Source: Diacronema lutheri
Lineage: Eukaryota > Haptophyta > Pavlovophyceae > Pavlovales > Pavlovaceae
Direction: 5' to 3'
Assembly: GCA_019448385.1 (NCBI GenBank)
Contig: JAGTXO010000058.1
Location: 124,001-188,000 of the forward strand
DNA: 64,000 bases
Shown: positions 45,151 to 55,882 of the stretch, one piece after another
Position numbering within the stretch: the stretch's first letter is position 1
How the letters are laid out: every line of letters begins with the position of its first letter
Translations under genes and position numbers: made by a program
Notes under the pieces: model-generated
Told to the model about the DNA's origin: nothing
The model's input: only the letters and a program-made list of their open reading frames with translations
The model's database searches: none

Positions 45151-45922
45151 TATATTGGCTGGTGGAAAGGGGGAGGGGGTAGGGGCCTTCGGGGGTGGAA
45201 GAATTGTCCGCTCCGTCACGTGACGGAGGGTCCAGGCCGGACCGTCGGAGGGCCCGAGGCCATGGAATTCGGGGCCAAATGACTGGGCTTTGCGCCCGCC
45301 ACCGCCACGGCTGCCGGCCAGGCGTGGGCCAGGCGTGCCATGCGCACCATCGCATGGTCGAGCCTCGCGCTCCAGCGCTCGCGCCAGCGCCTGGCGGGCG
45401 GTGGTCGACGTGCGGTCATCGCCGGGCGAGGCGCAGCCCCCCCCCCCCCCCCCCTTTTTTTTTGGGTTTTTGGTTTTTGTTTTGCGGCAGCAGCCCGTCG
45501 CCGAGCGCGCACGCCGAGCGGCGCTGCTAGCAAAGCCGCCGGAGCGAGAGCGGTCGGCACACGTCGCGGCAGACGATGAGTGGCTGGTCAGAGCGCAGCC
45601 CAACGTCCATCGCATGCGCCTTGACGCGCCGCGGCTCTGCCGCCGCCGCCGCCGCAACCCGCCGCCGCTGCCGCGACCGCCACCACCCGCCGCCGCTGCC
45701 GCGTCAACGTCAGCGTTGGATGACCTCTCCACTTTCCCGGGCAGAAAGAGGCGCGATTTGACCCCGCCCGTCAGCATCAGCCGCCCAGGTCGTCCGCAGA
45801 CGCGGGCAGACGCGCTCGGTGCACATGTGGCTGCGCCCTCTCCGCGTACAGCGAAGGCGCACTTCGCGGTCTTCCGCACCGAGGAGCTGCTCCGGCTGAT
45901 TGCGCGCTTCTGCCTGCGCGCA
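45151..45922. other. Convergent gap with poly-C tract and gene-family fragment
   Basis: Lies between the ends of two convergent genes. A C run at 45439-45454 runs straight into a T-rich run. A CACGTG-centred palindrome (CGTCACGTGACG) lies at about 45216. The right part carries a fragment of the Cys-tailed gene family, listed separately. Confidence 0.5.
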
Positions 45923-45930
45923 CTACAAGC
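45850..45930 (+). pseudogene. Fragment of the Cys-tailed gene family
   Basis: The plus strand reads AVFRTEELLRLIARFCLRAL, against AVFRNEELLRMIARFCLRSH in the intact copy at 57453-58961; the DNA is about 90 percent alike over some 60 bp. Similarity stops just after this point, where the convergent gene ends. Only this N-terminal block remains, so it is a partial duplicate. Confidence 0.65.
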
Positions 45931-48305
45931 ACCATTCGACAATCACGCTTGCGGGCGGCACGCTCACGCGGCAGAGCACGCTGTTGACGACGACCAAGCC
46001 GGTCGGCGGCTGCTGTGACGAGGGGGTGCCGCCTGGCCCCGCCACGAAGGCATCGCCCTCGAGCAGCGCGCAGCAGCCGTCGAGCTCGGCGTGCCCCGTG
46101 CCGGCGAGCACCACGCGCGCGCCCGCGCGAAGCCGGGGAGCGTGCGGTGTGGCGCGCACCCATCCATCGGCGTCTCGGAGCGGCACGGCGGATCCAGGCG
46201 GCAAGGGCTCGCGCTTGCGCAGGGCCAGGCCGAGTTCGGCGTCCAGACACCGCACGCGCTGCGCGTCCGCCTCGGAAAGGTTTGGCAGGAGCACGCAGCG
46301 GCGCCCGCGCGCGCTCGCGCGCGTTTGCTCGCCGCCTGCGTCCATCTCCTCGCCGAGGTATGGCGGCAGCACACCGTAGCGCACAAGCTCGCGCGCCGCT
46401 CGCCCGACAAGCGCCTCGGGGCAGTCAAGTGAAAGGGTGGGCGGCTCGACGCCGTCCGCCATGTGCGCGCCATCCGCAAAGCCGTCGGCCGAGCGGACAA
46501 AGAAGGAGGAGCAACGTTGCGCGATGCTGAAGCGGTCTGCGCGGATCTTCGCGCGGTCGCTCGAGGCCCAACTGATCGTGTGGCCTGACGGGATCGCGGT
46601 GTTTGGCACGCGCGGCTCGTCGTCGTTCACGGCTTCGTCGCCGCCTCCGACCGCTTCAAAGTGATGCGCGGTCAGCGTGCCTCGGGTCTCGCGCAGGTAC
46701 TGCAGGATGGATTCGTCGTCCGGGAAGTTTGGCTCCCACGGCACGGGGCCCGACGTGTACAGCACTTGGGGCCGGCGCAACGTGTGCACGTGCAGGACGG
46801 TCGTCATGTTCCCCTGCGCGGCGGCGTGAGGGCAGCGCCGCAGTGGGCACAGCAGCCTCGGCGCACGGCCAAAGGCGAGCATTCGGGGCGGGCCGCGCGC
46901 GCACTGCCAGCTCGACCACGCCCGAGAGCGCGTCGGTGCGCACGGAGAGCTGGCTGCGCAGCTTGCCAAGTCGCTTGAAGGCGAGCGAGGCGTGCAGCCG
47001 CTCGTCGCCCGGTTTGGCGCCGCCGCTGCCGGCCGCGCGGAACGCGCGGTCGGCGATGCACAGCCGCCTCAGGCCATCAATCGGCGGCCTGCCCTCTTGG
47101 GGACGGAGCAAGTGCCGGTCGAAGGAGTCTTCGTCGAGCCGATCGGGGCGCATGAGCTCGGGCATCACACCGATCGCAAACTGGCGCCGCGCGTACTTGA
47201 GCAGCCGCGACTCGTACGTCTGCGAGCGCCTCGACGTGTCCACGACGTTCACGCGCGTGGCCAGCGCGCGCAGCGCGCGAGGGAGGCACACGAGGCGTTC
47301 CCCGTCAAAGCCGAAGGCGCAACAGTCCACGTCGAACGACGTGAGCACGTCCGCGGGCGAGTCAAACAGCTTGAGGACGACCTGCACGTGGCGCCTTGGG
47401 AAGCCGACGGCAAACGTTACGGCCGAGCCCGAAGAAATCACCGCGGCAGCCGCGTCCGCGTTCCGCTGCACGACCTCGAGCACGTGCTCGGCAATGCTCA
47501 CCGCCTCATCCGCCGTGGGCGCGACGCCGTCGTCCCCGCCGACGATGAAAAGGTCGATGTCGGTCGAGAAGCGGAATGGCGAGCGCTCCGGGTCCTCAGA
47601 CGTGCGCTTCTTGGGGCCGGGGCCCGGCGTCGGGTCAAAGTAAGCCGCACGCTTCGCTCCATCAGGCGTACGCCCCGCGCACGCGACGACGCTGCCACCA
47701 GCCGCGAGCAGGTTGGTCCAGTCGAGGCCGTCGAGCAGCCCGCCCGAGAACTCGTCCCAGTTCTTCTTGAAGCCGGCAGCGTCCTCGAGCGCGTTGCGCC
47801 AGCCGGGCTCGTGCGCCGCGAAATGGCGAGCGCGCGTCGAAGCAAAGAGCACGCAGCTCGGCGGGAGCGGCAGGTCGAGCTCGCAGCCGTGCGCGAGGTA
47901 TTGCGTGTACCGATCGACGGCGAACGGATTGATGAGCGGCGACTCGATGCTGTCCGCCGCGAGGCCCCCGGCGCGCGCATCGCGGTAGGCGCTCTCGTCG
48001 CGGCGGATCGCGTCCTCTAACAGCCCTGCGCGCGAGGCGAGGCGCCGGAGCTCGGCCGCGCCGCGCGGCTCGGGCAAGGTGGCCACGCGATCCAGCGCGC
48101 CGTCAGCGCCGGCGGCGAGCGTGACGCCGGCGAGGCGGCAGAAGGCGAGCGCGCGCGCGGGGAGCTCGGCCAGCAGCTCGAGCAAGATCTGAACGGGCAG
48201 CCTTGCGAGACGCTCGGCGAGCTGCATCAGCTCGGCGTCCGTCAAGTCGCCGGCGGCCCAGCGGGTGAGCGCGCGCGCCGCGCGTTTGCTGAGCGAGTCG
48301 GCCAT
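45923..48305 (-). CDS. Conserved protein with nucleotidyltransferase-like fold
   Basis: Two exons: 48305-46905 and 46813-45923 (763 residues, GT-AG, phase 0). The middle matches a conserved eukaryotic family, often found with ankyrin repeats in fungi and protists: FKKNWDEFSGGLLDGLDWTN, then GGSVVAC (about 200), FSTDIDLFIVG (about 245), AVISSGSAVTFAV, RRHVQVVLKLFDSPADVLTS, FDVDCCAFGFDG and SRRSQTYESRLLKYARR (about 360). GGS plus DxD of DIDLF resemble the active site of a polymerase-beta-type nucleotidyltransferase; activity is inference. The N-terminal 100 residues are helical (LTDAELMQLAERLARLP). Exon 2 holds a less familiar C-terminal domain. Its start is 104 bp from that of the FHA gene. 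Confidence 0.75.
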
Positions 48306-48409
48306 CTTCGCAGACCGCTCAGATGGACGGAAGGAGGTATGGCGGCGCACGCGTCGGATTGGCTAATCGACCTTTGCTACTGATTATCTCGTTATAAATC
48401 GAAGCCGCC

Positions 48410-50590
48410 ATGCTCCACCGGTTCACCTCTGAGCACGAGAATGGCGGCATGGCGGGAACTGAAGCTGTGACGGGATCGGACTCGGATGCGACATGGGTAC
48501 GCGAGCTTCGCGCTGCACTCGCCGCAGGCGCTGAGCGCATCACCATCGGACGTGCGCCCGGCGCCGGCGCCATTGTCATCGACTCGCCGCTCGTGTCGCG
48601 CGCGCACGCTGAGCTCGTGCGCGCGCCTGGAGCGCCCAAGCCGCGCGGCACCGCGCCCGTCGGCCATGGCGGCGAGCCCTCGATGGGCGCGCGCGCATGC
48701 TTGGCCGTGCCAACCGTGCGCGCTCGCGTGGCCTATCGCCTGACCGACCTCGGCTCGGCGAACGGCACCTTTGTGCAGGGCGGCACGGGCGCCGCGCGCG
48801 TGCGGCCGGGCGAGGGTCGCGAGCTGCATGGCGGTGAGCGCGTCACGCTGGGGCCGCGCCAGCTCGAGCAGCCGTTCTGCTTTCGCTTCGAATTGCGCGC
48901 CGTGCAGCAGCCGCCACAGGTGCGCGTGACCGTCGATCGCACGCCCACCGCCGCCGCACCGCCCGGTGCACCGCCCGGTGCGCAGCGTGTGCCCTCGCCG
49001 CCGCGCCGCGCCGAGCCGCCTCCGCCGCCGCCGCCGTCGCCGCCGAAGGCCGGCGGCCGGGCGCGGCGCAAGCGCCGGTGGGCGCTGATGTCGAGCGACG
49101 GCGAGGACGAGGAGGAGGAGGAGGAGGGGGAGGCAGCTTTGTGGACGGAGGCGGACATGCAGGCGGACGCCCAGCCGCGCGCGCGCGCGCTCGCGCCGCC
49201 GGGTGGCGCAGCGGGCGGCGACGCGCGCGGCGTCGGCGGTGAGCGCCACGCCGCGTGCGCGGCCGTGCCCGCGGTGGACGCCGACGTCGGGCGCGCGCGC
49301 GCCGACGGTACGATGGCCGCCATGGCTACGATGGCCGCCGATGGTACGATGGCCGCCATGGCTACGATGGCCGCCGATGGTACGATGGCCGCCATGGCTA
49401 CGATGGCCGCCGATGGTACGATGGCCGCCATGGCGGCTCTGTCGACTGGCGGCCGCGCACGGCGCGCACGTAGGCACATCAGCGCGAGCAGCAGCGATCA
49501 GGATGGCGGCTCGGGCGACGATGGCGATGGCGGCGCGGCACGCGCCCCGTCCGCGCGCGCGGGCGCCGCGCCGGCCGCGCCGGCGTGCGCGCACGCCGCG
49601 GCTGCGCGCGGCGCTCGCCGCGCGCGCGGCTCAGGCGACGGCGCGGCCGACGGAGCGGCCGACGATGGCGGGCCGCCCGCGCTCTCCGAATATGAGCAGC
49701 AGCGGCTGGCCAACATGGCGGCGAACCGCGCGAAGCTCATCGCACTTGGCCTTGCGAGCGGCGGTCGGCGCGCCGCGCTGCACGCCAGCGGCGGCAATGC
49801 GCACGACGACGACGACGACGACGACGATGCCGGCGGCAGCGACGGCGCAGCTGCTGGCCGGCGGCGCGCGCGCAAGAAGGCAGCGCGCGCGCGCGCCACG
49901 ACATACGCTGGCGCTGCCGCGCAGCCGCGGCGCGCGCCCAGCCGACGGTTGGCCAGCGCGCGGCTGGCGAGGGGCGAGCGCACGCGGCGAGCGGCGGCTG
50001 GGCTGGCGCTGCAAGGTGTGGCGGTGACGGAGGATTTTGGCGGGGAGGGCGGCGGGGATGGGGATGGCGTTGCCGTGTGCGCTGCTGCGTGCAGCAACGA
50101 TGGCTGCTCCCGCAGCGATGGCTGCTCCCGCAGCGATGGCTGCTCCCGCAGCGATGGCTGCTCCCGCAGCGATGGCTGCTCCCGCAGCGATGGCTGCTCC
50201 CGCAGCGATGGCTGCTCCCGCAGCGATGGCTGCTCCCGCAGCGAGCGCGGCGAGGCGACGGGCGGCAGCAGCGACGGGAGCAGCAGCAGCAGCAGCGGGG
50301 GCAGTGACGAAACCGACGGCGAAACCGACAGCGAAACCGACGGCGAAATTGACGGCGGGAGCAGTTGCAGTACGGACGGCGGCGTCAGCTCGTCCCCGGG
50401 CTCGCACGGGCCGAGGGGCTGGACAACGCGGGGAGGCGCGCGTGGCGCGCGCGGCGGTGGACGCGGTCGTGGGCGCGGACAGGTGGCGTGGCGGGCGGGT
50501 GATGCGCGCGCTCGTGGGGCCGGCGGCCGCGGCGCGGTCGAGCTCAACGTGTGGCATGCGCGCTCGCGCCCAAGGGATCTGAACGAATGA
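48410..50590 (+). CDS. FHA-domain protein with coding minisatellites
   Basis: FHA domains bind phosphothreonine peptides, usually in nuclear signalling or DNA-damage responses. The 726-residue open frame has an N-terminal FHA domain (about 40-150): ITIGRAPGAGAIVIDSPLVS, SRAHAEL (the phosphopeptide loop), YRLTDLGSANGTFV and GGERVTLG. Then come a Pro-rich segment, an acidic stretch (SSDGEDEEEEEEGEAA), a 12-residue repeat rich in ATMAADGTMAAM (49308-49437), YEQQRLANMAANRAKLIALG, an Asp run, eight DGCSRS repeats (50098-50240), a Ser/Asp/Glu part and an RGG-like end (GGARGARGGGRGRGRGQ). Two starts are possible, 48410 and 48449. The second half is largely disordered; partners are unknown. Confidence 0.75.
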   Translation: MLHRFTSEHENGGMAGTEAVTGSDSDATWVRELRAALAAGAERITIGRAPGAGAIVIDSPLVSRAHAELVRAPGAPKPRGTAPVGHGGEPSMGARACLAVPTVRARVAYRLTDLGSANGTFVQGGTGAARVRPGEGRELHGGERVTLGPRQLEQPFCFRFELRAVQQPPQVRVTVDRTPTAAAPPGAPPGAQRVPSPPRRAEPPPPPPPSPPKAGGRARRKRRWALMSSDGEDEEEEEEGEAALWTEADMQADAQPRARALAPPGGAAGGDARGVGGERHAACAAVPAVDADVGRARADGTMAAMATMAADGTMAAMATMAADGTMAAMATMAADGTMAAMAALSTGGRARRARRHISASSSDQDGGSGDDGDGGAARAPSARAGAAPAAPACAHAAAARGARRARGSGDGAADGAADDGGPPALSEYEQQRLANMAANRAKLIALGLASGGRRAALHASGGNAHDDDDDDDDAGGSDGAAAGRRRARKKAARARATTYAGAAAQPRRAPSRRLASARLARGERTRRAAAGLALQGVAVTEDFGGEGGGDGDGVAVCAAACSNDGCSRSDGCSRSDGCSRSDGCSRSDGCSRSDGCSRSDGCSRSDGCSRSERGEATGGSSDGSSSSSSGGSDETDGETDSETDGEIDGGSSCSTDGGVSSSPGSHGPRGWTTRGGARGARGGGRGRGRGQVAWRAGDARARGAGGRGAVELNVWHARSRPRDLNE
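49308..49437. repeat. 36-bp coding minisatellite in the FHA gene
   Basis: Three to four copies of a 36-bp unit built from ACGATGGCCGCCATGGCT and a close 18-bp sister, in frame with the gene. Confidence 0.85.
50098..50240. repeat. 18-bp coding minisatellite in the FHA gene
   Basis: Eight identical copies of GATGGCTGCTCCCGCAGC, coding DGCSRS. Near-perfect DNA identity points to recent expansion or homogenisation. Confidence 0.9.
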
Positions 50591-50607
50591 ACAACAAGGA
50601 GATGCTA

Positions 50608-50640
50608 GCCCCCCCCCCCCCCCCCCCACCCCCCCCCCCA
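50608..50640. repeat. Poly-C tract between convergent genes
   Basis: A C run interrupted by a single A, lying between the stop of the FHA gene and the stop of the formyltransferase gene. Confidence 0.9.
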
Positions 50641-50655
50641 CTGACATGTGGGTAC

Positions 50656-51843
50656 TCAGCGCAGCCAGCTCAGCTCGTCCTTGCCCTGCAGCCCATTCCA
50701 GAACGCGCGCGCGTCGACGCGCCTCCTGCCCGCCACCTGCAGCTCCTCGATGTGCAGCACGCTCCCGTCCGCGCAGACGGCGACGAGCGCGGCGCCGTCG
50801 AGCGTGAGCGCGCGCGTGCGCGCCGCGCCGGCGGCCGCGTCGGACGCGGGCAGCCGCGTGCGGCACAGCTTGACGTCGGTCGGCTCGCCGCCGACGCTGA
50901 GCGAGACAAGCGTGCCTGGCCACTCTGCGAACGCGCGCACGGCGTTGTGCAGCTGTGTGGCGCTCTGCGCCGCGAAGGAGCCGAGAGCCTCGTCCTTGCT
51001 CAGCTTGGGCGCCGTTGTCGCCGCGCCCTCGTCCTGCGCGCGCGCGCGCGCCGCCGCCTCGCCACTCCACACGTCGGGCAGGCAGTCGAGCAGCTCGTGG
51101 CACCCAATTTCAAAGAGGTTGCGCAGGAGCTCCGGGCACTGCTCGTCACCGCGGAGCGGGAGGGTGCGCTGGCGGACGATGGGGCCAGCGTCCATCTTGA
51201 GCACAGTGAAGAGCACCGTCACGCCCGTTACCGCGTCGCCCGCCTCGAGCGTGCGCTGGACGGGCGCGGCGCCGCGCCAGCGCGGCAGGAGCGACGGGTG
51301 AATGTTCAGCGTGCCGCAGCTCGGGATGGCGAGAAAGCGGGCGGGGAGGAAGCAGCCGTACGCGGCGGTAACGCACAGGTCGATGCCCATCGCCTCCAGC
51401 TCGTCGAGGAAGGCGCCGTCGCGCGCCGACTTTGGCGTGAGCACGCGCACGCCACGCGCGTCGGCGAGGGCGTGCACCGGCGAGTTGGTCAGCACCTTCT
51501 TGCGGCCGGCGGGCGCGGGGGGCTGCGAGACGACGGCGACGACCTCAAAGGTAGAGTCTGGTGCGTGCGGCCGGGCCGCGTCGAGGAGCATCTCGAGCGA
51601 ATGCGCCGCCACAGCCGGCGTGCCCAAGAAGACGACGCGTCGCGCGGGCGTGGCCGCAAGCGCCGACGCGCGCGGCGCGGCACGTGGCGCTGCGGCGCTG
51701 GCGGCGGCGGCGAGCGGCCGCCGAGCGAGCGCGCGCAATGCGAGCGGCGCGCGCGCGGGCGGGAGCGCCGCCACTGCCGCCGCCGCCGCCGCCGCACCAC
51801 CCCCGAGACCGGCGATGAGCAGCATCGCCTTCGCCGGCGCCAT
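50656..51843 (-). CDS. FMT: Methionyl-tRNA formyltransferase (organellar)
   Basis: Formylates initiator Met-tRNA with 10-formyltetrahydrofolate so that bacterial-type translation can start in mitochondria or plastids. The single-exon frame from the ATG at 51843 gives 395 residues. Residues 1-65 are Ala/Arg-rich without acidic residues, as expected of a transit peptide. The formyltransferase domain follows: [47 protein letters not shown], the catalytic block [20 protein letters not shown], then [17 protein letters not shown] and MDAGPIVRQ. The C-terminal tRNA-binding domain includes [14 protein letters not shown] and ends KDELSWLR. Length fits the family. It is divergent from RPS23 with 93 bp between starts. 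The N-terminus does not tell whether the target is mitochondrion, plastid or both. Confidence 0.92.
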   Translation of the reverse strand: MAPAKAMLLIAGLGGGAAAAAAAVAALPPARAPLALRALARRPLAAAASAAAPRAAPRASALAATPARRVVFLGTPAVAAHSLEMLLDAARPHAPDSTFEVVAVVSQPPAPAGRKKVLTNSPVHALADARGVRVLTPKSARDGAFLDELEAMGIDLCVTAAYGCFLPARFLAIPSCGTLNIHPSLLPRWRGAAPVQRTLEAGDAVTGVTVLFTVLKMDAGPIVRQRTLPLRGDEQCPELLRNLFEIGCHELLDCLPDVWSGEAAARARAQDEGAATTAPKLSKDEALGSFAAQSATQLHNAVRAFAEWPGTLVSLSVGGEPTDVKLCRTRLPASDAAAGAARTRALTLDGAALVAVCADGSVLHIEELQVAGRRRVDARAFWNGLQGKDELSWLR

Positions 51844-51936
51844 CGTGGGCCCGTGGCTCCCGTTTAGAAATGAAAACGGGCCCCGGACTTTTTTCTGCCG
51901 GCCCTCACGACCTCGTGCCTCTGAGCAGCCGCAAGC
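51844..51936. promoter_or_regulatory. Short bidirectional promoter region of FMT and RPS23
   Basis: 93 bp between the start codons of two divergent housekeeping genes. It contains a T6 run within ACTTTTTTCTG. Regulatory function is inferred from position only. Confidence 0.4.
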
Positions 51937-52856
<920 letters not shown>

Positions 52857-53164
52857 GACCTGAGCGTGCGGCGGAAACAGTCTCGCATGGCACGCAGCCG
52901 CAGCGAAGGCACGGCGCGATGACGTGGAGTAACTTGTCACTCGTGGGGCACCATGAAAATCTGTAGGGGCGCAAGGTCTCGGGCCTCGGGGCAGTCGGAC
53001 AGCCCGCGGATGCCGCGGAGCGAGGGGCGACCGGGCGAGGCCAAAGCGCCAGCCGCCAGTCGTTTCCCGCCACCGGCGACAAGCGCTGCACCGCACAAGG
53101 CGCACCGCCGCGGCGCAGAGCCCGCACGCGCGCTCCGCGCGCGGTGCAGCCCGCGCCGCTAATA
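52857..53164. other. Convergent gap between RPS23 and the ATPase gene
   Basis: 308 bp holding the 3' ends of both genes. No additional gene or repeat was seen. Confidence 0.4.
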
Positions 53165-55096
53165 TCACCAGCGCGGAATCGTCGTGAAGGTGAGCGCGCC
53201 CGCCGCCGCCGCCGCCATCGTCTTGTGCAGGCGGCGGCGCGCGGCGCGCTCGTGCGCGAGGCCATTGAATCGATAGCCGCGTGCGCCAATGTCGTAGAGG
53301 AGCGCATCGTGCTCGGGCCGGCAGAGCAGCGGGAGAACGTCGCATGGCGGCGGCAGGTAGCTCGCCGCCTCGCACCGCACGAGCGCGCGCACGGGCGCCG
53401 CCACGTCCGCGCCATTGGGCCCCGTGGCCGAGCCCGCGTCGTCGGCCGTTGCGATCAGCTGACGCATCAACCGGCCAAAGTCGGCGGCGCGCGGCGCGAA
53501 GGCGCGCGCCGAGCTGAGGTCCGGGAGCAAGACCGTTGAGCCGACGGGCGCGAGCAGATAATCGACAGCGAGGCTCGCCATGCGCGCGTGCCGCTCGGCG
53601 AGCGCGCGGAGCGCGCGCTCCTGCTCGCGCGCGCTGTTGCAGGTGGCGAGGAGGCGCGCGCAGTGCTCGAGGGTTGCGGGGCGCGTGCCGAGCGCGTCGA
53701 TCACCTGCGCGCGCAGCTTGGCCGACGCCGCGTCCGCCTGCCGCGCCGCGTCGTCGCCGCCGCCGTCCGCGCCGCCGTCCGCGCGCCCGTCCGCCCCGTC
53801 CGCCCCGTTCGCCCCGCCCTCGCGCGTCGCGGGGCGGCAGGCGCGGACGGGCGTGCCGGCGTGCGCTGACTTGAGGAGCGCGTCGGCCTCGTCGCGCTCC
53901 ATGTCGCCGATCCACAGCGCCGCGCCGCGGTCCGTGCCGAGCGCCCACGCCGGCAACGCGAAGGCGTCGGCCGCGCGCGCGAGCACGCCGATCGCGCGAC
54001 ACGCTCGCTGCTCGACGGCGGCGCGCTTGAGGATGTTGAACGCGGCGGCGATGTGCTGCGCGGGCGTGCCCGGCTCGATCTCGACGAGCAGGCACGGCAA
54101 CCACTCGCCCTCAACGCGCGGCGCGGCGGCGTCGGCGTCGGCGTGGCCGGACGCCGGCCGCGCGGCCGCGACGGCAAAGTCGAGGGCGTGCGCGGCGCGG
54201 TGGATGGTCGCACTCGCCTTGAGGAAGGGGACGAGCTGGTCGGCGACGCTCTCGTGTGACGAATCCTGCTTCAGACCCGCCGTCTGCATGAGCGTGCCGT
54301 ACAGCGCGCCGACGCCGACGGTCTGGCCGAGGGAGACGGGAAGGACGCCGGCGCGGCTCGCGAGGGCCTGGCGCACGGCCGTCGTCTTGCCGGAGCCCTC
54401 GGGGCCGGTGACGATGAGGACCTGGCCGGCCGGGCCGCAGAGGTACGCCTCGAGCGCTCGCGCCACCGCCGGCCGCGCGACCAGCCCGTCCGCGCCTTCC
54501 GGCCGCTCGGCCGCAAGGGAAGCTTCCGAGAAAGCGCGCGCCGCGCGCCGCGCGAGCCGCGGGTTGCGCGCCCAGTGGAAGGCGTCGCGCGCGGCGGCGT
54601 GCGCGCTGGCGCGGCGGCCATTGTGTGCCGTCGCCGTGTGGTGCTGCGGCATCGACGGGTCGCGTCCGCCGAGGAAGAAGCCGACTGCGCGCGCGAGCGC
54701 GCCGGCGGCGGTCGACGCGGCAGCGACGAGGCCGAGGCGTGCGCGCACGGCGCCGAGCGCGAGCGCGACGAGGCCGGCGATGCTGCGCCAGTGGGCGCGC
54801 GCGGCGGACACGCGCGCGCCCAGCCCGCCGCGCACGTCGGCGCTCCCGGCGTCGCGCCGCTCGCAGCTCGGCGGCGGCGCGCCGTCGGCGCGCTCGCGCG
54901 CGCGGCCGCGCGTCGCCCTCCAGCGCGGCGCGGCGGCGGGCGCGGGCGGTAGCGCGGCGGCGGGCGGCGGCGGCGTCGCACGCGTCGACCACGCGAGCGC
55001 GATGCCCACCGACGCGGCTATTGCCACGCACGCGAGCGTGCGCGCGCGCGCGCCGCCGCGCTCGCCGCTGCGCTCGCCCTCCGACGATCGCGCCAT
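53165..55096 (-). CDS. Membrane-anchored AAA-type ATPase
   Basis: A single-exon frame of 643 residues from the ATG at 55096. A hydrophobic segment at 20-36 (TLACVAIAASVGIALAW) suggests a membrane anchor; a second hydrophobic patch lies at 105-145. The nucleotide-binding part starts with VLIVTGPEGSGKTTAV (Walker A, 231-239), and CLLVEIEPG is the best Walker B candidate; GALYGTLMQTAG, AIGVLARAADAF and ALWIGDMERDEADALL follow, similar to the P-loop ATPases related to archaeal ATPase-fold proteins found in protists. A Gly/Asp-rich loop (GGANGADGADG) is coded by short repeats. No known partner domain is visible. The gene is divergent from the F-box gene, with only 48 bp between starts. Confidence 0.7.
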   Translation of the reverse strand: MARSSEGERSGERGGARARTLACVAIAASVGIALAWSTRATPPPPAAALPPAPAAAPRWRATRGRARERADGAPPPSCERRDAGSADVRGGLGARVSAARAHWRSIAGLVALALGAVRARLGLVAAASTAAGALARAVGFFLGGRDPSMPQHHTATAHNGRRASAHAAARDAFHWARNPRLARRAARAFSEASLAAERPEGADGLVARPAVARALEAYLCGPAGQVLIVTGPEGSGKTTAVRQALASRAGVLPVSLGQTVGVGALYGTLMQTAGLKQDSSHESVADQLVPFLKASATIHRAAHALDFAVAAARPASGHADADAAAPRVEGEWLPCLLVEIEPGTPAQHIAAAFNILKRAAVEQRACRAIGVLARAADAFALPAWALGTDRGAALWIGDMERDEADALLKSAHAGTPVRACRPATREGGANGADGADGRADGGADGGGDDAARQADAASAKLRAQVIDALGTRPATLEHCARLLATCNSAREQERALRALAERHARMASLAVDYLLAPVGSTVLLPDLSSARAFAPRAADFGRLMRQLIATADDAGSATGPNGADVAAPVRALVRCEAASYLPPPCDVLPLLCRPEHDALLYDIGARGYRFNGLAHERAARRRLHKTMAAAAAGALTFTTIPRW

Positions 55097-55144
55097 CCGT
55101 GTCGGTCGGGTCCGGTCAAGGGTCGAGCGGCGGACGGTGCAGCA
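55097..55144. promoter_or_regulatory. 48-bp divergent gap between the ATPase and F-box/ankyrin genes
   Basis: An extremely short shared upstream region. Transcription start sites may lie inside the opposite gene. Inferred from spacing alone. Confidence 0.35.
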
Positions 55145-55801
55145 ATGGCCGCGATGGCCCGGTCGCGCGGCGGGCGGCCGACGTCGCCCTTCTCGCGGCT
55201 GCCTGCCGAGGTCATGCGGCACATCGGCGACCTCGTCGGCCCGGCGGACGCGCTCTGTTGGCGCGCGACGTGCCGCGCCTTCCGAGACGCGCGGCGCGCG
55301 CCGCCGCGCACGCCGCGCTCGGCAATGCTGCGCTCGGCCGCGCTCGCCGCGTGGGCGTGGGAGCAGCGCGGCTTCCGCACGCGCGCGTTCCCGCCGGCCG
55401 AGCAGCGCCTCTTCTGCAAGCTCGCCGCGCGCACGGGCAGCGTCGGCGCGCTCGCCTGGCTGCGTGAGCGCCGCTGCGAGTGGGACCGCGACACGTGCTC
55501 GCAGGCCGCCGCGGGCGGGCACCTCGCCGTGCTCCAGTGGGCGCGCGAGCACGGCTGCGCGTGGGACGGCGTCGTGTGCGAGGCGGCGGCGGGCGGCGGG
55601 CATCTCGCGGTGCTGCAGTGGGCGCGCGCGCACGGCTGCGCGTGGGGGCAGGGCACGTGCCTCACCGCCGCCGCGTACGGGCGCCTCGCCGTCCTGCAGT
55701 GGGCCGTTTCGCACGGCTGCCCGTGGGAACGTTCCGAGTGCGTGTCGATGGCGGCTTTCCGGTGCAACGGCGAGATGGCGGCGTGGCTGCGTCACGCATG
55801 A
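55145..55801 (+). CDS. F-box protein with ankyrin-type repeats
   Basis: 218 residues in one exon. An F-box lies at about 16-45 (FSRLPAEVMRHIGDLVGPAD, then CRAFRDA). Four repeats follow: VGALAWLRERRCEWDRDTC, GHLAVLQWAREHGCAWD, GHLAVLQWARAHGCAWG and GRLAVLQWAVSHGCPWE. This GHLxVLQWAxxHGCxW form is the divergent ankyrin repeat common in protists, algae and large DNA viruses. F-box proteins bring targets to SCF ubiquitin ligases; the target is unknown. With its divergent neighbour it forms a tight pair. The second ATG (residue 4) is an alternative start. Confidence 0.8.
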   Translation: MAAMARSRGGRPTSPFSRLPAEVMRHIGDLVGPADALCWRATCRAFRDARRAPPRTPRSAMLRSAALAAWAWEQRGFRTRAFPPAEQRLFCKLAARTGSVGALAWLRERRCEWDRDTCSQAAAGGHLAVLQWAREHGCAWDGVVCEAAAGGGHLAVLQWARAHGCAWGQGTCLTAAAYGRLAVLQWAVSHGCPWERSECVSMAAFRCNGEMAAWLRHA

Positions 55802-55882
55802 GCGTGGACAGCCACAGGCAAAATCGGTCACTGGCACAGTGGCACTGGCACTGGTGACTCAAAAGTCACCAGCCTGCGCAGC

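Noticed and set aside
48392-50547. Long minus-strand frames opposite the FHA gene
   Set aside because: They are repeat-driven shadows; the FHA motifs and codon bias are on the plus strand.
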